Positions 33,975 to 44,936 of a stretch of 64,000 nucleotides of DNA are shown in pieces (position 1 is the stretch's first letter; every line of letters begins with the position of its first letter). Below the pieces are notes generated by a model, which worked only from the letters and a program-made list of their open reading frames with translations, was not told the origin of the DNA and searched no databases. A program made the translations under genes and the position numbers. The stretch is from Evernia prunastri. Its lineage: Eukaryota > Ascomycota > Lecanoromycetes > Lecanorales > Parmeliaceae. Location of the stretch: assembly GCA_003184365.1 (NCBI GenBank), contig NKYR01000059.1, positions 124,001 to 188,000 on the forward strand, written 5' to 3'.

Positions 33975-34120
33975 ATGCATTGATTCCGGTATGAACGGAA
34001 TAATAGCTATGAAGGTCTAATAATGGCAGAAGGCCGATATTTGTGGGCAGGGCCAAGCCGCGCTAGGCCCGATCCGGCCGAGTGGTAGGAGTCATGGTGT
34101 TGTGAGCTGGAACCATGACA
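33951..34120. repeat. Solo LTR (type B) inside RT
   Basis: 170 bp, TGTCAGGGAC...AACCATGACA, with terminal TGTCA/TGACA inverted repeats. It is flanked by a perfect 5-bp target duplication, ttggc, at 33946-33950 and 34121-34125. A 171-bp relative lies at 35527-35697. Confidence 0.9.
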
Positions 34121-34635
34121 TTGGCTTACAAACCGATGATTCCCTCATTGCTGGTACCACCGAATTCATGAAAGTGGAATCACGAGAATTACATGCCGCT
34201 GGACTAGTGGCTAGGCCATGTGAGAGACTCTCTCCGAAATAGCCTTTGGAATTCAATGGATTCGTCATCACCCTCGGAGACAATATTAGAATCAGTCAAC
34301 TAAAACAAGCTAAAAAGATTTAACTACTCTCAAAGACATTCACGAAAGAACAATACGTCGCTCAGAGAGCCCGGGGAGCCTACATCGCTACTGTATCACA
34401 GCCACAGGCCGCATTTGCCCTGTCGTACGCCGCCCAAATCGTGGAGCCTACTTACGAGGATGCTCAGTACCTAAATCGCTGCCTCTTCTGGCAAATGGAA
34501 GTAAGAGGCCTTACATTTGTTAAGTTAGATGTGACAACTCTGAGAATCGTGGCCTTTACAGACTCCTCGTTCGCTAATAATAAGGATCTTTCCTCCCAAA
34601 TCGGATACGTGATAGTCTTGGCTGACGCCCAAAAC
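34121..34635 (+). pseudogene. Copia RT C-terminus and RNase H, copy 1
   Basis: Contains the RT catalytic TDD motif, then two in-frame stops (at about 34241 and 34321), then the connection/RNase H segment (LSKTFTKEQYVAQRARGAY; FTDSSFANNKDLS). It is interrupted at 34635 by an antisense Ty3-type LTR. The 34322-34588 block recurs at 35260-35526. Confidence 0.8.
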
Positions 34636-34858
34636 TGTCAGAACCATGCCCAGAGTCAAGTCTAATGGGGGTAAATTGAATAAGACAACTAGATAAGGAG
34701 GAAATATGTACAGAAGAAGAGCGCTTAAATACTAGGAAGAATCCCCGCTAGCCTATGTGTCAATGGGAATGTGTCAATAACCAATAAACACTCTATGTGC
34801 TAGACACATAGCCATAAACACTCCCTATGTGCCTGACACCTAGGGTACGTCCGTAACA
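34636..34858 (-). repeat. Ty3-type 3' LTR (type C), antisense
   Basis: 223 bp; on the minus strand it reads TGTTACGGACG...GGTTCTGACA. A purine-rich tract (gaggggggggg) lies immediately before it on the minus strand, the expected position of a polypurine primer, so this is the 3' LTR of a minus-strand element. Confidence 0.8.
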
Positions 34859-35258
34859 CTACCCCCCCCCTCAGGCAAGCGATGCCCCAGCGCTGTAGAT
34901 TGGCCTGCGAGTCGTCTGCGAGCAGAAAGGATAAAAATAGTGGCGAGACCCCGGAGATTTCGGAGACGGCGGGGCCGCTTTGACTTGGCAACAGCGTTGT
35001 GCGGCCCTGGGTTCTCCGGATATTTGTTGTGATAGTCATTGACTACGTCCTGGGCCCCCTCAAACTCATCATTATCAGTATTCCACCAAGTGAGGGTATC
35101 GTCATCATCTTTCCATCTCACTTGGTACTGCAATTTGCCATAGTGACGGCGAGAGTCCAGGATATCTTCCACCACCCAGGCGTCTCCCTTAGGCGTCTCA
35201 ACTGGCTGGGGGGAAGGATTCTTCTGGCCAGGCAGTGGGTCCGTCGGAGCGAGTGTCA
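34840..35258 (-). pseudogene. Chromodomain end of a Ty3/gypsy chromovirus
   Basis: Minus-strand frame with a clear chromodomain: WVVEDILDSRRHYGKLQYQV, RWKDDDDTLTWWN and an AQDVVNDYHNKYPENPGP helix, followed by a short basic tail that ends just inside the adjacent LTR. Chromodomains at the integrase C-terminus target chromoviruses to heterochromatin. Only this last part of the element is present; it is cut by the N at 35259. Confidence 0.85.
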
Positions 35259-35259
35259 N

Positions 35260-35526
35260 AACTACTCTCAAAGACATTCACGAAAGAACAATACGTCGCT
35301 CAGAGAGCCCGGGGAGCCTACATCGCTACTTTATCACAGCCACAGGCCGCATTTGCCCTGTCGTACGCCGCCCAAATCGTGGAGCCTACTTACGAGGATG
35401 CTCAGTACCTAAATCGCTGCCTCTCCTGGCAATTGGAAGCAAGAGGCCTTACATTTGTCAAGTTAGATGTGACAACTCTGAGAATCGTGGCCTTTACAGA
35501 CTCCTCGTTCGCTAATAATAAGGATC
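35260..35526 (+). repeat. Copia RNase H segment, copy 2
   Basis: Near-identical to 34322-34588 (267 bp, a handful of substitutions). It starts at an N base and is interrupted by the type B LTR at 35527, at a point where copy 1 simply continues. Confidence 0.85.
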
Positions 35527-35697
35527 TGTCAGGGACTGGAGGTGTAGCTGAATGCATTGATTCCGGTATGAACGGAATAATAGCTATGGAGATCTAATGG
35601 TGGCAGAAGGCCGGTATTTGTGGGCAGGGCCAAGCCGCGCTAGGCCCGATTCGGCCATGTAGTGTAGTCATGGTGTTACTGAGCTGGAACCATGACA
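35527..35697 (-). repeat. Type B LTR, second copy
   Basis: 171 bp, related to the solo LTR at 33951-34120. On the minus strand a purine tract (ggaggaggggg) precedes it, so it reads as the 3' LTR of a minus-strand element whose body would lie at 35698 onward. Confidence 0.8.
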
Positions 35698-36247
35698 CTA
35701 CCCCCTCCTCCAAATTGCCATGTCCTCATGGCGTGCCTCCATGCTTCCTTCTTGACTGAGAATCTGGAGACTTGGCACTATACTGAATGTGCCTCTTGCC
35801 TATGCTCTCCAGATCTTCCCATGGCTGCTGAAGCCGGTGCAGAATCGAATAAAGAATGGCCATTGACCGCTGGAATCGAATGCCTTGAAGCAGGCTCACT
35901 TGCTGGGGATGGCTGAGATTCCGATAGTGCAACAGGCACGAATCCTCACATTTCCACTGCGCAACAGACGCATTTCCCCAGCTCTTCTCCTTGTCACATG
36001 ACACCGTAATCCATCCATCCATTCCATTTCATGCTCTTTGCACCCTACCAAGCCTTCCAAGTCTTCCAAGCCTTCCAAGCCTTTTCCTCCTTCGGATCCG
36101 GTCGCTGAAGATCGCTGAAGATCGCTGAAGGTCGCTGTAGACGTGCAATGTAATCATAATGTGAAGTGTAAAATGTGGTTCGGAGCGGTGTTGTTCTGAA
36201 TTTGTCATTTGCCATTGTAGCAGGCTCACTTGCTGGAGAGATGTGGG
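35698..36247 (-). mobile_element. 3' part of the type B element, no recognisable domain
   Basis: Minus-strand frames here (for example 35726-36022) have no motif I recognise. Short direct repeats are present: ttccaagcc at about 36053-36080 and gatcgctgaa at about 36104-36135. The sequence agcaggctcacttgctgg occurs at about 35889 and 36222. The segment ends at N 36248. Assignment to the type B element rests only on adjacency to its purine tract and LTR. Confidence 0.45.
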
Positions 36248-36248
36248 N

Positions 36249-36344
36249 CTACTGTATCACAGCCACAGGCCGCATTTGCCCTGTCGTACGCCGCCCAAAT
36301 CGTGGAGCCTACTTACGAGGATGCTCAGTACCTAAATCACTGCC
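36249..36344 (+). repeat. Copia RNase H segment, copy 3 (96 bp)
   Basis: Matches 34388-34483 nearly base for base, including the ctactgt variant of copy 1. It is bounded by N at 36248 and 36345. Confidence 0.85.
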
Positions 36345-36345
36345 N

Positions 36346-36770
36346 ATTGGCAATCAATCAAATGTCGTCGAGTCACCAGAAGCGTGTTAGCCTCCGAACT
36401 CTACGCCCTGTCACTGGGATTCGACGTCGCTGCCACTATAAAGTCAACCCTGAACCAAATTTTCTCTAGTACTCCCCAGGGGAAGGAGAAGATACCTCTT
36501 TCCATATGCATAGACTCGAAGTCTCTATATGAATGTCTCGTCAAACTGGGGACAACTCAGGAAAAAAGACTAATGATAGACATCTTATGTCTTAGACAGT
36601 CATACGAACGACGGGAGATCACCGAGATCCTCTGGATCAAGGGAGACAAGAACCCCACCGACGCAATGACGAAGGACAAGGGGTGCGATGCGTTGCAGCG
36701 GCTAGTCGATACGAATCGACTAGATCTGGAGCTGGAAGGGTGGGTAGAAAGACAAGGTATTGATCAATGA
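36346..36770 (+). pseudogene. Copia RNase H, C-terminal part
   Basis: Open to the natural stop at 36768-36770. It contains LASELYALSLGFDVA, an ICIDSKSLYECL motif with a catalytic Asp, and the terminal EILWIKGDKNPTDAMTKD typical of copia RNase H. The upstream connection is lost at an N. Confidence 0.85.
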
Positions 36771-36927
36771 TCTCCCATTGCTACTAGAATTACGCCTAGC
36801 ATGATCAGATCTACACTCACCACAGCAAGGCAAGCAGCTGCAGCCATGGAGAGCATGGCGGAGAAGGAATCGAAGAAGGAATATTTTGATAGCATGCAAA
36901 CAGCCTCATTTCTTTGTTTCTTGCCAG

Positions 36928-37097
36928 TGTTGAAACGACTCAACACTCGCTTCCACTAACACTCTTTCGGCCTAGTACATTGATATGTGAAGGCCTTTCC
37001 TGTACATAGAATCCTTCTTCCTTAGACATCATTAGGAATACCAAATCTAGTGATTCAGTCTCACAGCAGTAACTGCAGTACCAAGTACTTACCAACA
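36928..37097 (+). repeat. Copia 3' LTR
   Basis: 170 bp with about two differences from the 5' LTR (tgttgaaacg and gatatgtg). The next bases, cgtta, do not match the bases before either 5' copy. Confidence 0.88.
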
Positions 37098-39137
37098 CGT
37101 TATGACTTTCTTGCGTCACCTCGCATCTGTTTCTAGAACTTGGCAGATAAGGAGGTTCAGCACCGAGTCTCACACTCTGCGCTAGCAAGTGACCCTGCAT
37201 CTATCATGGTGTGGTCCTTCAGTTCATGGAAATTTTAGCCGCGGTTATCTGTGACGGGATCTGAACAGGGCAGTGCAATGGCGTGAAAGTGCAGTCTTGT
37301 CTTAACGGCGTAGTTGCACGCAGAGATCCGATAGGCTGGATCTGTGGGCAAGTACTACACAGAGTGAGATTGAGATTTACGATCGTTCATCCTATTGCGT
37401 GCCTTGGTGGCTTAGATCTCAGCGTTACTGTCGGCGCCATTAGCTGGCTTGGCTATGTCCGGCAGGAGCTCGGTCTGTAGCAGAGAGGCTGATTTACGGA
37501 TGGTTGGTAGGGATTCGGACAGTACGTCAAGTGTTGTCGCACCATGTATCGAACGTATTAGTTTTATCCGTGACGAGCTGCATATGTCTGAGATACTCAG
37601 TCCTTGTCGGAGTTTTTGGCATCTATACTGAATGGATAGCCCACGCCGAGCTGAGGGTCGATTTTTGTCCTCTTTCGCTGTCAAGGCTAACTCCCTCCCA
37701 CCAAACCACATCATATGATCATAACGGCAACTCCAACCTTGATGACTAAGTATCGGTTGCACTTGCCTTCAGCTTCCTCAAAACCACGTCCTCGTAGGTA
37801 TTGTGATGCCACTGTCGCCAACGGCCAACTCACCCTTCGCGATACGAATCTTCCGCACCCTTTCGGCTTCCTTTTCCTCGCGGGCCTCAAACCTCTCCTC
37901 CCCTCTCTTCCGTTCTGCCTTTCGTCTCGTGCTCCGCTTTTTTCACCAGCCTTGGATATTTGCCTACCCTACGACTGCATTCTTTGCAACATACGCAGTA
38001 GATACATGTCCGTCGAAGACGTCTATCCTATAATTGGCTCAAAAACAACGTGCTTGCAAGCTAGGTTTCTTACCCGGAAACAAAACGCAGACCTAACAGC
38101 GGCGAGGTCCCGGTTTGTACAAGCAACCAAAAGGCGCTTTTCCAACGTTATGACGAAAGCTCGAAGTTCCCTCAGCTCTTCCAAACTACCATATGGGTAA
38201 AGTAACGGCTCTTTGCCGATCGCATCGGCACAGCCTCACCCTATCCATTGCCCAATGAACGTGATGGCGCTCTCGCCTGCAGGAGTAAACGGTAGACTGC
38301 CCTGGGTAATAGCCGGTGCACTATTAAGGGAAGCCCCGACGCTGTCTACGGGAGCAGCCAGTGCAAGAGGGGAAGGAGCAATTACTGGCATGGTTACATG
38401 GACCGTGCTGGAGTGGACGTTTGCCAATTCACGACGCCATGCCCCAGAAAAGTGCTACGCCACAGGTCTCAGGATAGAACAGACGGGGAAGCTCTCTACT
38501 CTAACGAGACACGGATGCTATGGTTTCCGCATACAGACTTACCATCGTTAGCGGCTTGCATGCTTTTTGGGAAGGAGAGACCATAAATCTTGCATTTGTC
38601 TGGTGCTAAGCAGCGGTGGCCTGTTCACTGGGGCAAAGGTCAGAAGGGGTACAGGCCGCTGAGATCGAACACTCTGAGAAATTGAGGCCAGAATGCGAGC
38701 TGTCGAAAGGCTTACCGCAATAGAAGTCGTTACCTGCTCGGGAGTGTCACCCTTCTGGGAAGCTCGGTTCTTTGAGCGCGCATTGAGTTGGAAGGCGACA
38801 TCTTTGAGCCAGATGTCAAGACGAATATGTCTGAAATATTAGGGTCCAGTGAGGTGGAAAGACTCATGGTGCGTCGCCATATTAGAGAGATAGGTGGGCT
38901 GGTAGATGGTTTGTCGGCCCGTTGGGGGAATCGGTTTGCAAGAACAAACATGCATTGGCGAGCTTCTTTGCTATGCTAATGATGTTTCGAATCCTAAAGG
39001 AAAATACGAAAGAAGAAGACAATGGGCTCGATATGCTTCAATATACAGTAAAACGTTTAAGTCTAGGTTGACATATGCGATGCTAATACGAACAAATAAA
39101 CAAGAGAAATACCCAACGCGCCCGCACCTGCCAAAGT
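37098..39137. other. Gene-poor region right of the retrotransposons
   Basis: About 2 kb without a supported gene. Short frames at 37715-38200, 38213-38551 and 38236-38427 (minus, Ala/Pro/Ser-rich) have no recognised motif. Confidence 0.4.
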
Positions 39138-40170
39138 TCAAGGTTCCCACCGCAGAATCGTCCTGTTATCAGCCCCGACGGCCCTCTGTCCCGTCCGGAT
39201 CTGGTACGCTATCTCCGCCTCCTCTTGTTTCTCCAGCTTCTCCAGCCTCCTCCGCCGGCACTCCTCCCGCTCCAGCCTCTTCCGATCACGCTCGGCTTTC
39301 TCTTCCCGGCGTGCCTTCCGCTCCAGGAACGCCTCGCGTGGCTTGGGACATTTCGATCGAAAGTGGCCGACTTCATTACATATGAAGCAGGTTTCGCACT
39401 CTTTGCCTGGGTGCCTACCCTTTTGTTAGCTGAGAAACGTTACTTGCGGACCAGCTGTCTTACTCGGTTCTCCTGCATACAGGGCATTTCTTTGGTCTGG
39501 GGACGGGCATCATTCCCAAGTCACGATTTATTCGAGTAATCAACTCATCGACCTCGAGTATGCACACAAGGGTCATGAGTCTCTCCAAGCCCGCGCGGTA
39601 GCCGCTTGGATACGGCACTGCATTCCTGCCTTTGGGGTCGGCACCCCCTCCTTCCATCCACTGTATAATGAACTTAAGGGCGTCTTTGTACGACGGCAGA
39701 GGGGGAGGCGGTGGAATAAAAGAATTTTGAGCAGGGGCACTTCCTGAAGAGGTCGTCAGTTTGCTGTTAACAGAGCGGATCTGGAAAGGATTCTGGGTAT
39801 TTTTGAAAGGACAATGCCCGGAAACGTTGCAAAAATGGTGTCTGAGTGGAATTGGTCATTACCTGAAGGCGCATTGCCTGTACTTGGTGCCGGTTGGCTG
39901 ACCAAGGGGGCAGCCGGTGGGTCTGGCGGGAATGTTGCAGTGACAATCTGGCACTTTGGATTCCGCAGGACGCGGTTCCAAGCACGAGAAAAGCGCATTG
40001 CCACCGGTCTGTGGACCCGATGCAATACTTCGTCATCAACTTTCACTGAGACAAAATTGGTGTGGTTCTTCCTCATTAGCCTTGAACCTGTCAGCAAGAA
40101 GCGGGCTATCCCCAAGGAAGCGGACTAACTCCTGCAGAGCCCTGGCGCTCAGTATTGGTGAGGTGCTCAT
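39138..40170 (-). CDS. Zinc-knuckle (CCHC) protein of unknown function
   Basis: Model is complement(join(39138..39419,39481..39743,39863..40071,40130..40170)), 264 aa; introns of 61, 119 and 58 bp, all phases closing. No single open frame covers it. The start is MSTSPILSARALQE. Middle segments are HRVHRPVAMRFSRAWNRVL, a Pro/Ala-rich linker, FIPPPPPLPSYKDALKF, and GLERLMTLVCILEVDELITRIN. After KKCPGRHPGKECETC comes a classic CCHC knuckle, CFICNEVGHFRSKC, then a long charged helix (Arg/Glu-rich, about 45 residues) and the C-terminus ILRWEP. Such knuckles bind single-stranded nucleic acid. It lies 2 kb from retrotransposons, so origin as domesticated gag is possible, but no capsid motif is visible. 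The first intron is the least certain. Confidence 0.65.
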
Positions 40171-42513
40171 ATTTCTATATATATGTCAGAGTACTTCTCA
40201 TCATCAGACCATGTAACGCAGGAATGGGGTAGATATACCTTTCGTTTGATGGTGAAAGCAGAGAGTATTCAGAGTTATCAGATGACGTGGCAAGTAAGCA
40301 GAGACGATAAACAACTGTTTGCGAACTTGTTTGCTAGACTGATGGAGTTTCGGGATCTTGGAGAAAATAACGAATGAAGAAAATGAGCGGGATGTGGGGG
40401 AATATATGGTAAAAGGACTTAGTGGAGACGAAGACTGCTTAACACTTTACCACTGCTGCATAACTGCATCACCATGAGGGGTTTCTGAGTCTCAAAGGCT
40501 CGTGCATGATCATGGGACCCAGGTCGAAAGATGGCGACATTCGCATGTCAAGTCCGCTCGTATGCACATGGCTTTCTTGGGGAAGCCCCCTCCTGAAGTC
40601 CGTCTTTTAGATTGTCAAAGTATCCAATACGGCAGGTACTCTTGGAGCAAAATCCGTGGCTGGAGGCTTCTGCACGCTTGATGCTACATCACCCTGCAGA
40701 ACTGTTGGCCCAGAGGTCACCGGACTGCCAAAGTGTTTAGGATTTCACCCTTCACTCCGTGACTTTATGAAAGACTCAAGGCTTCAGAGACTGTCATTTG
40801 GCAAATGCTTCCGGGATCGACCAATAGTCCTGCAGGACTCTTAGGTCTCAGAAGATATCAGTCTAGCAAATATCAAAAACAAAACGCTTCACAGATTAAC
40901 ACTTAACGAGTACTTGGGCAATCGGTCCCCAAGTCTGCGGTCCCTCAGAGGCCACTAGTTCGCAAGTATTCCGTCCATACACATCCTGTCGACTGGTGTA
41001 GAACTCCAGAAGTCACCATTCAGCAAACGTTTCGGAAACCTATCTACAGATCTTCAGCCAACCCGGAGCACGAGAGGTCATCAAGTTGCAAATACTTCGG
41101 TGATCGGCCAGTAAACCATCAGCCAATGGAGAGCTCCAAAGGGTACGGGTTAACAGATGCGTCGGGCCATCGAGCCACAAATTCAAGCCAATCCGAAGCC
41201 CCAAGCGCCCATATTTTGGCAGGTATTTCGAGAAAAGATTAACAACACTTTTTTCCAGTAAGCCAGAGCCCAAGTCCTCACCCAACATCTGGCAAATCAT
41301 CAAGAACTCAGTCCACTAGTTGTCAATAGATTGCTCTCCTGCGCTCAAGAGTCACAATCTGAGCACATGATCCGAAACTTGCCCTGCCCCTCTTCCCGCC
41401 CGTCTCTTTAACACATTCCCACATTCTCACGGACATTCGGCCGTGCGGATTGCAACCGCTCACGGTAATAATCCGCAAACATCTCATTAGGTACCTGGCT
41501 TCATGCATGCATGAGAACAGCATCTCTAGCGCCCCATAATTCTCCGACCTGCAAAGCATGCAAGCGCTCGGCTGCTGGGCTGACGCTAAGATAGCTTGCT
41601 GCATTGAAAGCCTTGCATCGACTTGTCCAAGGTACGCACCTACCTTACAAAGTCACCCGAAAGTGTTAAACTTCGTCCGTTCTATCAGTGGAAAAGATCG
41701 ACAGTCCAGTCCAGTCCAGTCCAGTCCAGTCAAAACCCACAACCAAGTGCTTGCGTGCCTTGGCAATTGCATCCAAACCCTCTCAGCCCTACACCTACAC
41801 CTGCACTTAGCGCAAATCATCTGATCACTCCCGACAGACAAACGGAAGCAAAACACATCCCTCGCTCCGGTTGATCCTCCTCATCCCCCAGTACTCCAAA
41901 CCAAGCCAAACCAAGCCAAACCATGTGACTAAATCATCCCCCCCCCTCTTCCCCCGCCCTTGAAATGCACCCACCCGCCCCTGCAGCGAAGATCTATCAT
42001 CCATTCACGGAGTAATCAAGGAGACAAAATGATTTGAAATCTCTGCCGAGTTACATGCATACATACATAGTAGGTAGCTTACAACTACAGCAGAGTAGAA
42101 ATGGGGGAGGAATGAAAGCCCACGAATCATCAGCCCATCCCGCTCCGACCGAGGATGGAGGGGCTGGGGGAACAAGATGACAAAGGTACAAGCGACCACA
42201 GATAACTTTTCACGTGATGATGATGGGCAAAAAACGGACGACGCCAAAGGGAGTCTAGTGTCATGTCCATGTTCAGGCAACGCACTTGCATATGATGGCC
42301 GCAACTTGCAGACGCCCTGCTGGCCCCCCTCCCCACCTCTTCTCATCACAGGCCCGATACCCTTCCCAGACCCAATGCCCATCCCGAGAATCGGGAAACC
42401 AAAGTGTTAACGAAGGAGTGCCGTCTGACTGCTGCAAGGGAGCGCTTTCCTATTGGCATTGATGCGTCCGCCACCACCACTTACCCCTCCTCGAATCTCG
42501 CGAGGAGCCTCTT
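40171..42513. other. Gene-poor region
   Basis: No supported gene. Between about 40620 and 41300 short motifs such as gcaaa-[ct]-[ag]-cttc-gg-gatcg recur loosely and the minus strand reads Leu-rich but stop-riddled, possibly a relic of a leucine-rich-repeat gene. The pentamer cagtc is repeated six times at 41702-41731, and accaagccaa repeats occur at about 41900. Confidence 0.4.
41702..41731. repeat. Six tandem copies of cagtc
   Basis: Perfect 5-bp tandem repeat, 30 bp, in intergenic sequence. Confidence 0.9.
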
Positions 42514-43366
42514 GTGGATCCAAAAAACCTCTGCGTGTTTGCCGAGACTTCATTGTATCCAGAATTCCAAAAATCTTTCTCCTCGAGCACAAGCACAGTG
42601 CCGTCATTATTCATGTATTCGCTCTCCATAGCACTCATCATTGTGAGTGTAGTATTTCATTTTCTCGCATTATCGGCAGTGGCTCTGTTCTTCGTAACAG
42701 TCTTCCAGGATCATCCTATCTCTGCAAATTGGAACATGGACGGGACTACCATTGATTACCCAGTCCTATACATCTTTATGGTTGCTCTGGAGGTAGTATA
42801 TGATCTTGTAGTTTTGTGCTTGCCACTTCCGGTGATATCATCCTTGCATCTCAGCCACAAAAGAAAGAGGATGATCATAGGCATCTTCTGGCTTGGCGGA
42901 TTGTAAGTCATCCCCAACTTCCCCGATTCTAATGGAGATTCTCGCTCACAGCAGTCGTCTTTCCTAGCTGTGTAGCATTCTCACTTGTTAGATTAGTCTA
43001 CTGTGTAATATTCTACCAAGAGTTCTCGGGGAGGAAGGATGACTTTTCACGTACGCATTTTCCGGACCGCCCCTACGAATAATCGCTTCGAAAGGCTTTT
43101 CATACGGTGACTTACTTCAACCAGATACCGCTGTTAACATGATCATTTGGGCTACTATTGGGCCCAGTACTCAACTTGTCGCTGCATGCCTCCCAACCCT
43201 AGGACCCCTGCTGCAACACCGCCAATCGACCACTCAACTGTTGGCCAAGTCCTCTCACCAAATTGAGAATGGCTATACGTCTATGCCCACTAAACTTACG
43301 GTTAGTGGGTCTCAATCTAGTCGATCTGTTGAAGAGCAGGAAATAGCAATGGTAATCCCTGTGTGA
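42514..43366 (+). pseudogene. Truncated PTH11-type rhodopsin-domain protein
   Basis: The C-terminal half of a fungal rhodopsin-domain protein: SAVALFFVTVFQDHPISANWN, YPVLYIFMVALEVVYDLVVL, CVAFSLVRLVYCVIFYQEF (about 42970-43030), and MIIWATIGPSTQLVAACLPT at 43139 followed by a Ser/Thr-rich cytoplasmic tail to a stop at 43366. The first three helices are not recognisable upstream. The GTAAGT donor at 42903 and the next acceptor do not preserve phase (one base off). It is the second decayed member of this family, lying on the other side of the retrotransposon nest from the one at 26648. Confidence 0.65.
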
Positions 43367-44936
43367 TGGTACATGAGAAATCTACAATGGGCTATATCTC
43401 GTGTTTGGCTGCAGACTTCGTGAACGGGCACGGAGTAAAGACCACTGCCTGGCATGACTTCTAGCAAGATGTATTACTCATTTTGAAAGCGAAAGGATGA
43501 TTTGCAGAAGCTGGTCAGAGGAACAAAGCCATTTGCGAGCCTACATCGTCCCTGCGGGACGTTTTTGAGTAGATGGAACGAGCGGAGCCTCACAGATTTA
43601 CTCTCACTCTCTTCATGATTAAACTTTGGTGGCGAAATGTATCGTAAACGCTTCAACAGTACGGTTGACTCTTTGTCAATTTATTACAAGAAGTGCACGT
43701 CGCCTGTCAGCGCATCTTGACCGGCTTATACCACATAAGGAGATAATTACTCAATCGAACACATTGTGTCTAAAGCTGGATGCTCACTTGAATCTCTGAA
43801 CAAGTACGTCAATAGCCGTTCCCTTCAAAGCATGCGCGAGCTGCTACCTGAAGCAGATTGGCAATGATCCGAGCACTTCCAGAAGGAGTTTTGCGTCTTC
43901 AACGAATCCCTGAATCATGACAACGAAGCTCACATGCCGAGGTTCTTTGTCACTTAATCTTGATGAAAGCGTTAACGCAGTAAAATTCTACTACTTTCCA
44001 GCTTTCAAGGCGAATGAGGTCGGCCGGTCGAAGATCGACGTTCTTGCATTAGGCATCACCCGTCTTCCAGACGGGGAATTATGGCGAAGAAGATGTTTTT
44101 TCTAGTATGTTTGATACACTCCTATTTGATTTGATCATCAGCAAACGTAACTCGAAGTTGAGATAAATTGCCACTACCAAAAGTGTTAACTATTCCCCAT
44201 GGTTTGAAGAACATGAACGCCCCGAGACACTGGAGCCATCCATGACGGCCTCCATCTTTCGGAGAAGTAGACGGTGGATTACATGTGTTGCGGGCCTTGG
44301 TCTAAAATAACTCATTCATTGCCAAAGAAGCATGCTCGAACGCTTGCTGCTGGCGATTGCAAGGCAGGTTTGCTCATTGTCAAGAAAAGAAAGGAAAAGA
44401 ATAAACCTCGTGCAATTAGACCGCAGGATAAATCCTGTTAAGTTTGAAACAGCGATGGTGTCTCCGAGAGGCTAGGCACCACGCCGATTTAGCCCCGCCT
44501 ACCTGCAGAAGGCGAATACAATCATGAATAATTCATACCCTTGATGATCAGAACAGCCAGATCCATGATTTGCAGACTTGCCTTCCATTACAGCATCTAG
44601 CGTGCATCAAGGGAATCCCTACAACAGTCACTGGACACCAACCTCGGCCGAATTCTCCTACGCCTTTGACCCTCCCTTAACATTTCGTGCCACTGTACCG
44701 CGAAAGTGGGTCACGAGTTGGAACCCATCAGCTAGCGCGTGTTTCTTTACCCATCTGACATAATCTTAGCAAGACTTGTCATTGCCTGATGATTGCTATA
44801 AAATCCTGTCAGGATAACTTATGATCAACCCTAGCACTTCTATCTCTAATTCGCAAGGTTACGTGCGGAGATCCGCGACTCACTTCTTGACAGCAACGGT
44901 TTAGTTCCTCAGTCGCTGCCGTGACGAACTCTGAAG
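43367..44936. other. Intergenic
   Basis: No supported gene in about 1.5 kb. It contains the promoter of the aminotransferase gene. Confidence 0.45.
44797..44803 (+). promoter_or_regulatory. TATA box of the aminotransferase gene
   Basis: TATAAAA, 134 bp upstream of the start codon at 44937. Confidence 0.5.

Larger units (their letters stand above)
29815..37097 (+). mobile_element. Ty1/copia LTR retrotransposon, disrupted
   Basis: The 5' LTR is 29815-29984 and the 3' LTR 36928-37097, both 170 bp, starting TGTTG and ending CAACA, differing at only about two sites, so the insertion is young. Between them the gene order is gag, protease, integrase, reverse transcriptase, RNase H, which defines Ty1/copia (Pseudoviridae-type). 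The body is broken by a gag/pol frame change, an in-frame TAG, a solo LTR inside RT, an antisense Ty3 fragment, part of another element, and N bases at 35259, 36248 and 36345. I see no matching 5-bp target duplication at the outer ends, consistent with rearrangement or mis-assembly. Confidence 0.88.

Noticed and set aside
40620..41303. Leucine-rich-repeat gene on the minus strand
   Set aside because: The Leu-rich readings are interrupted by many stops, and periodicity is weak.
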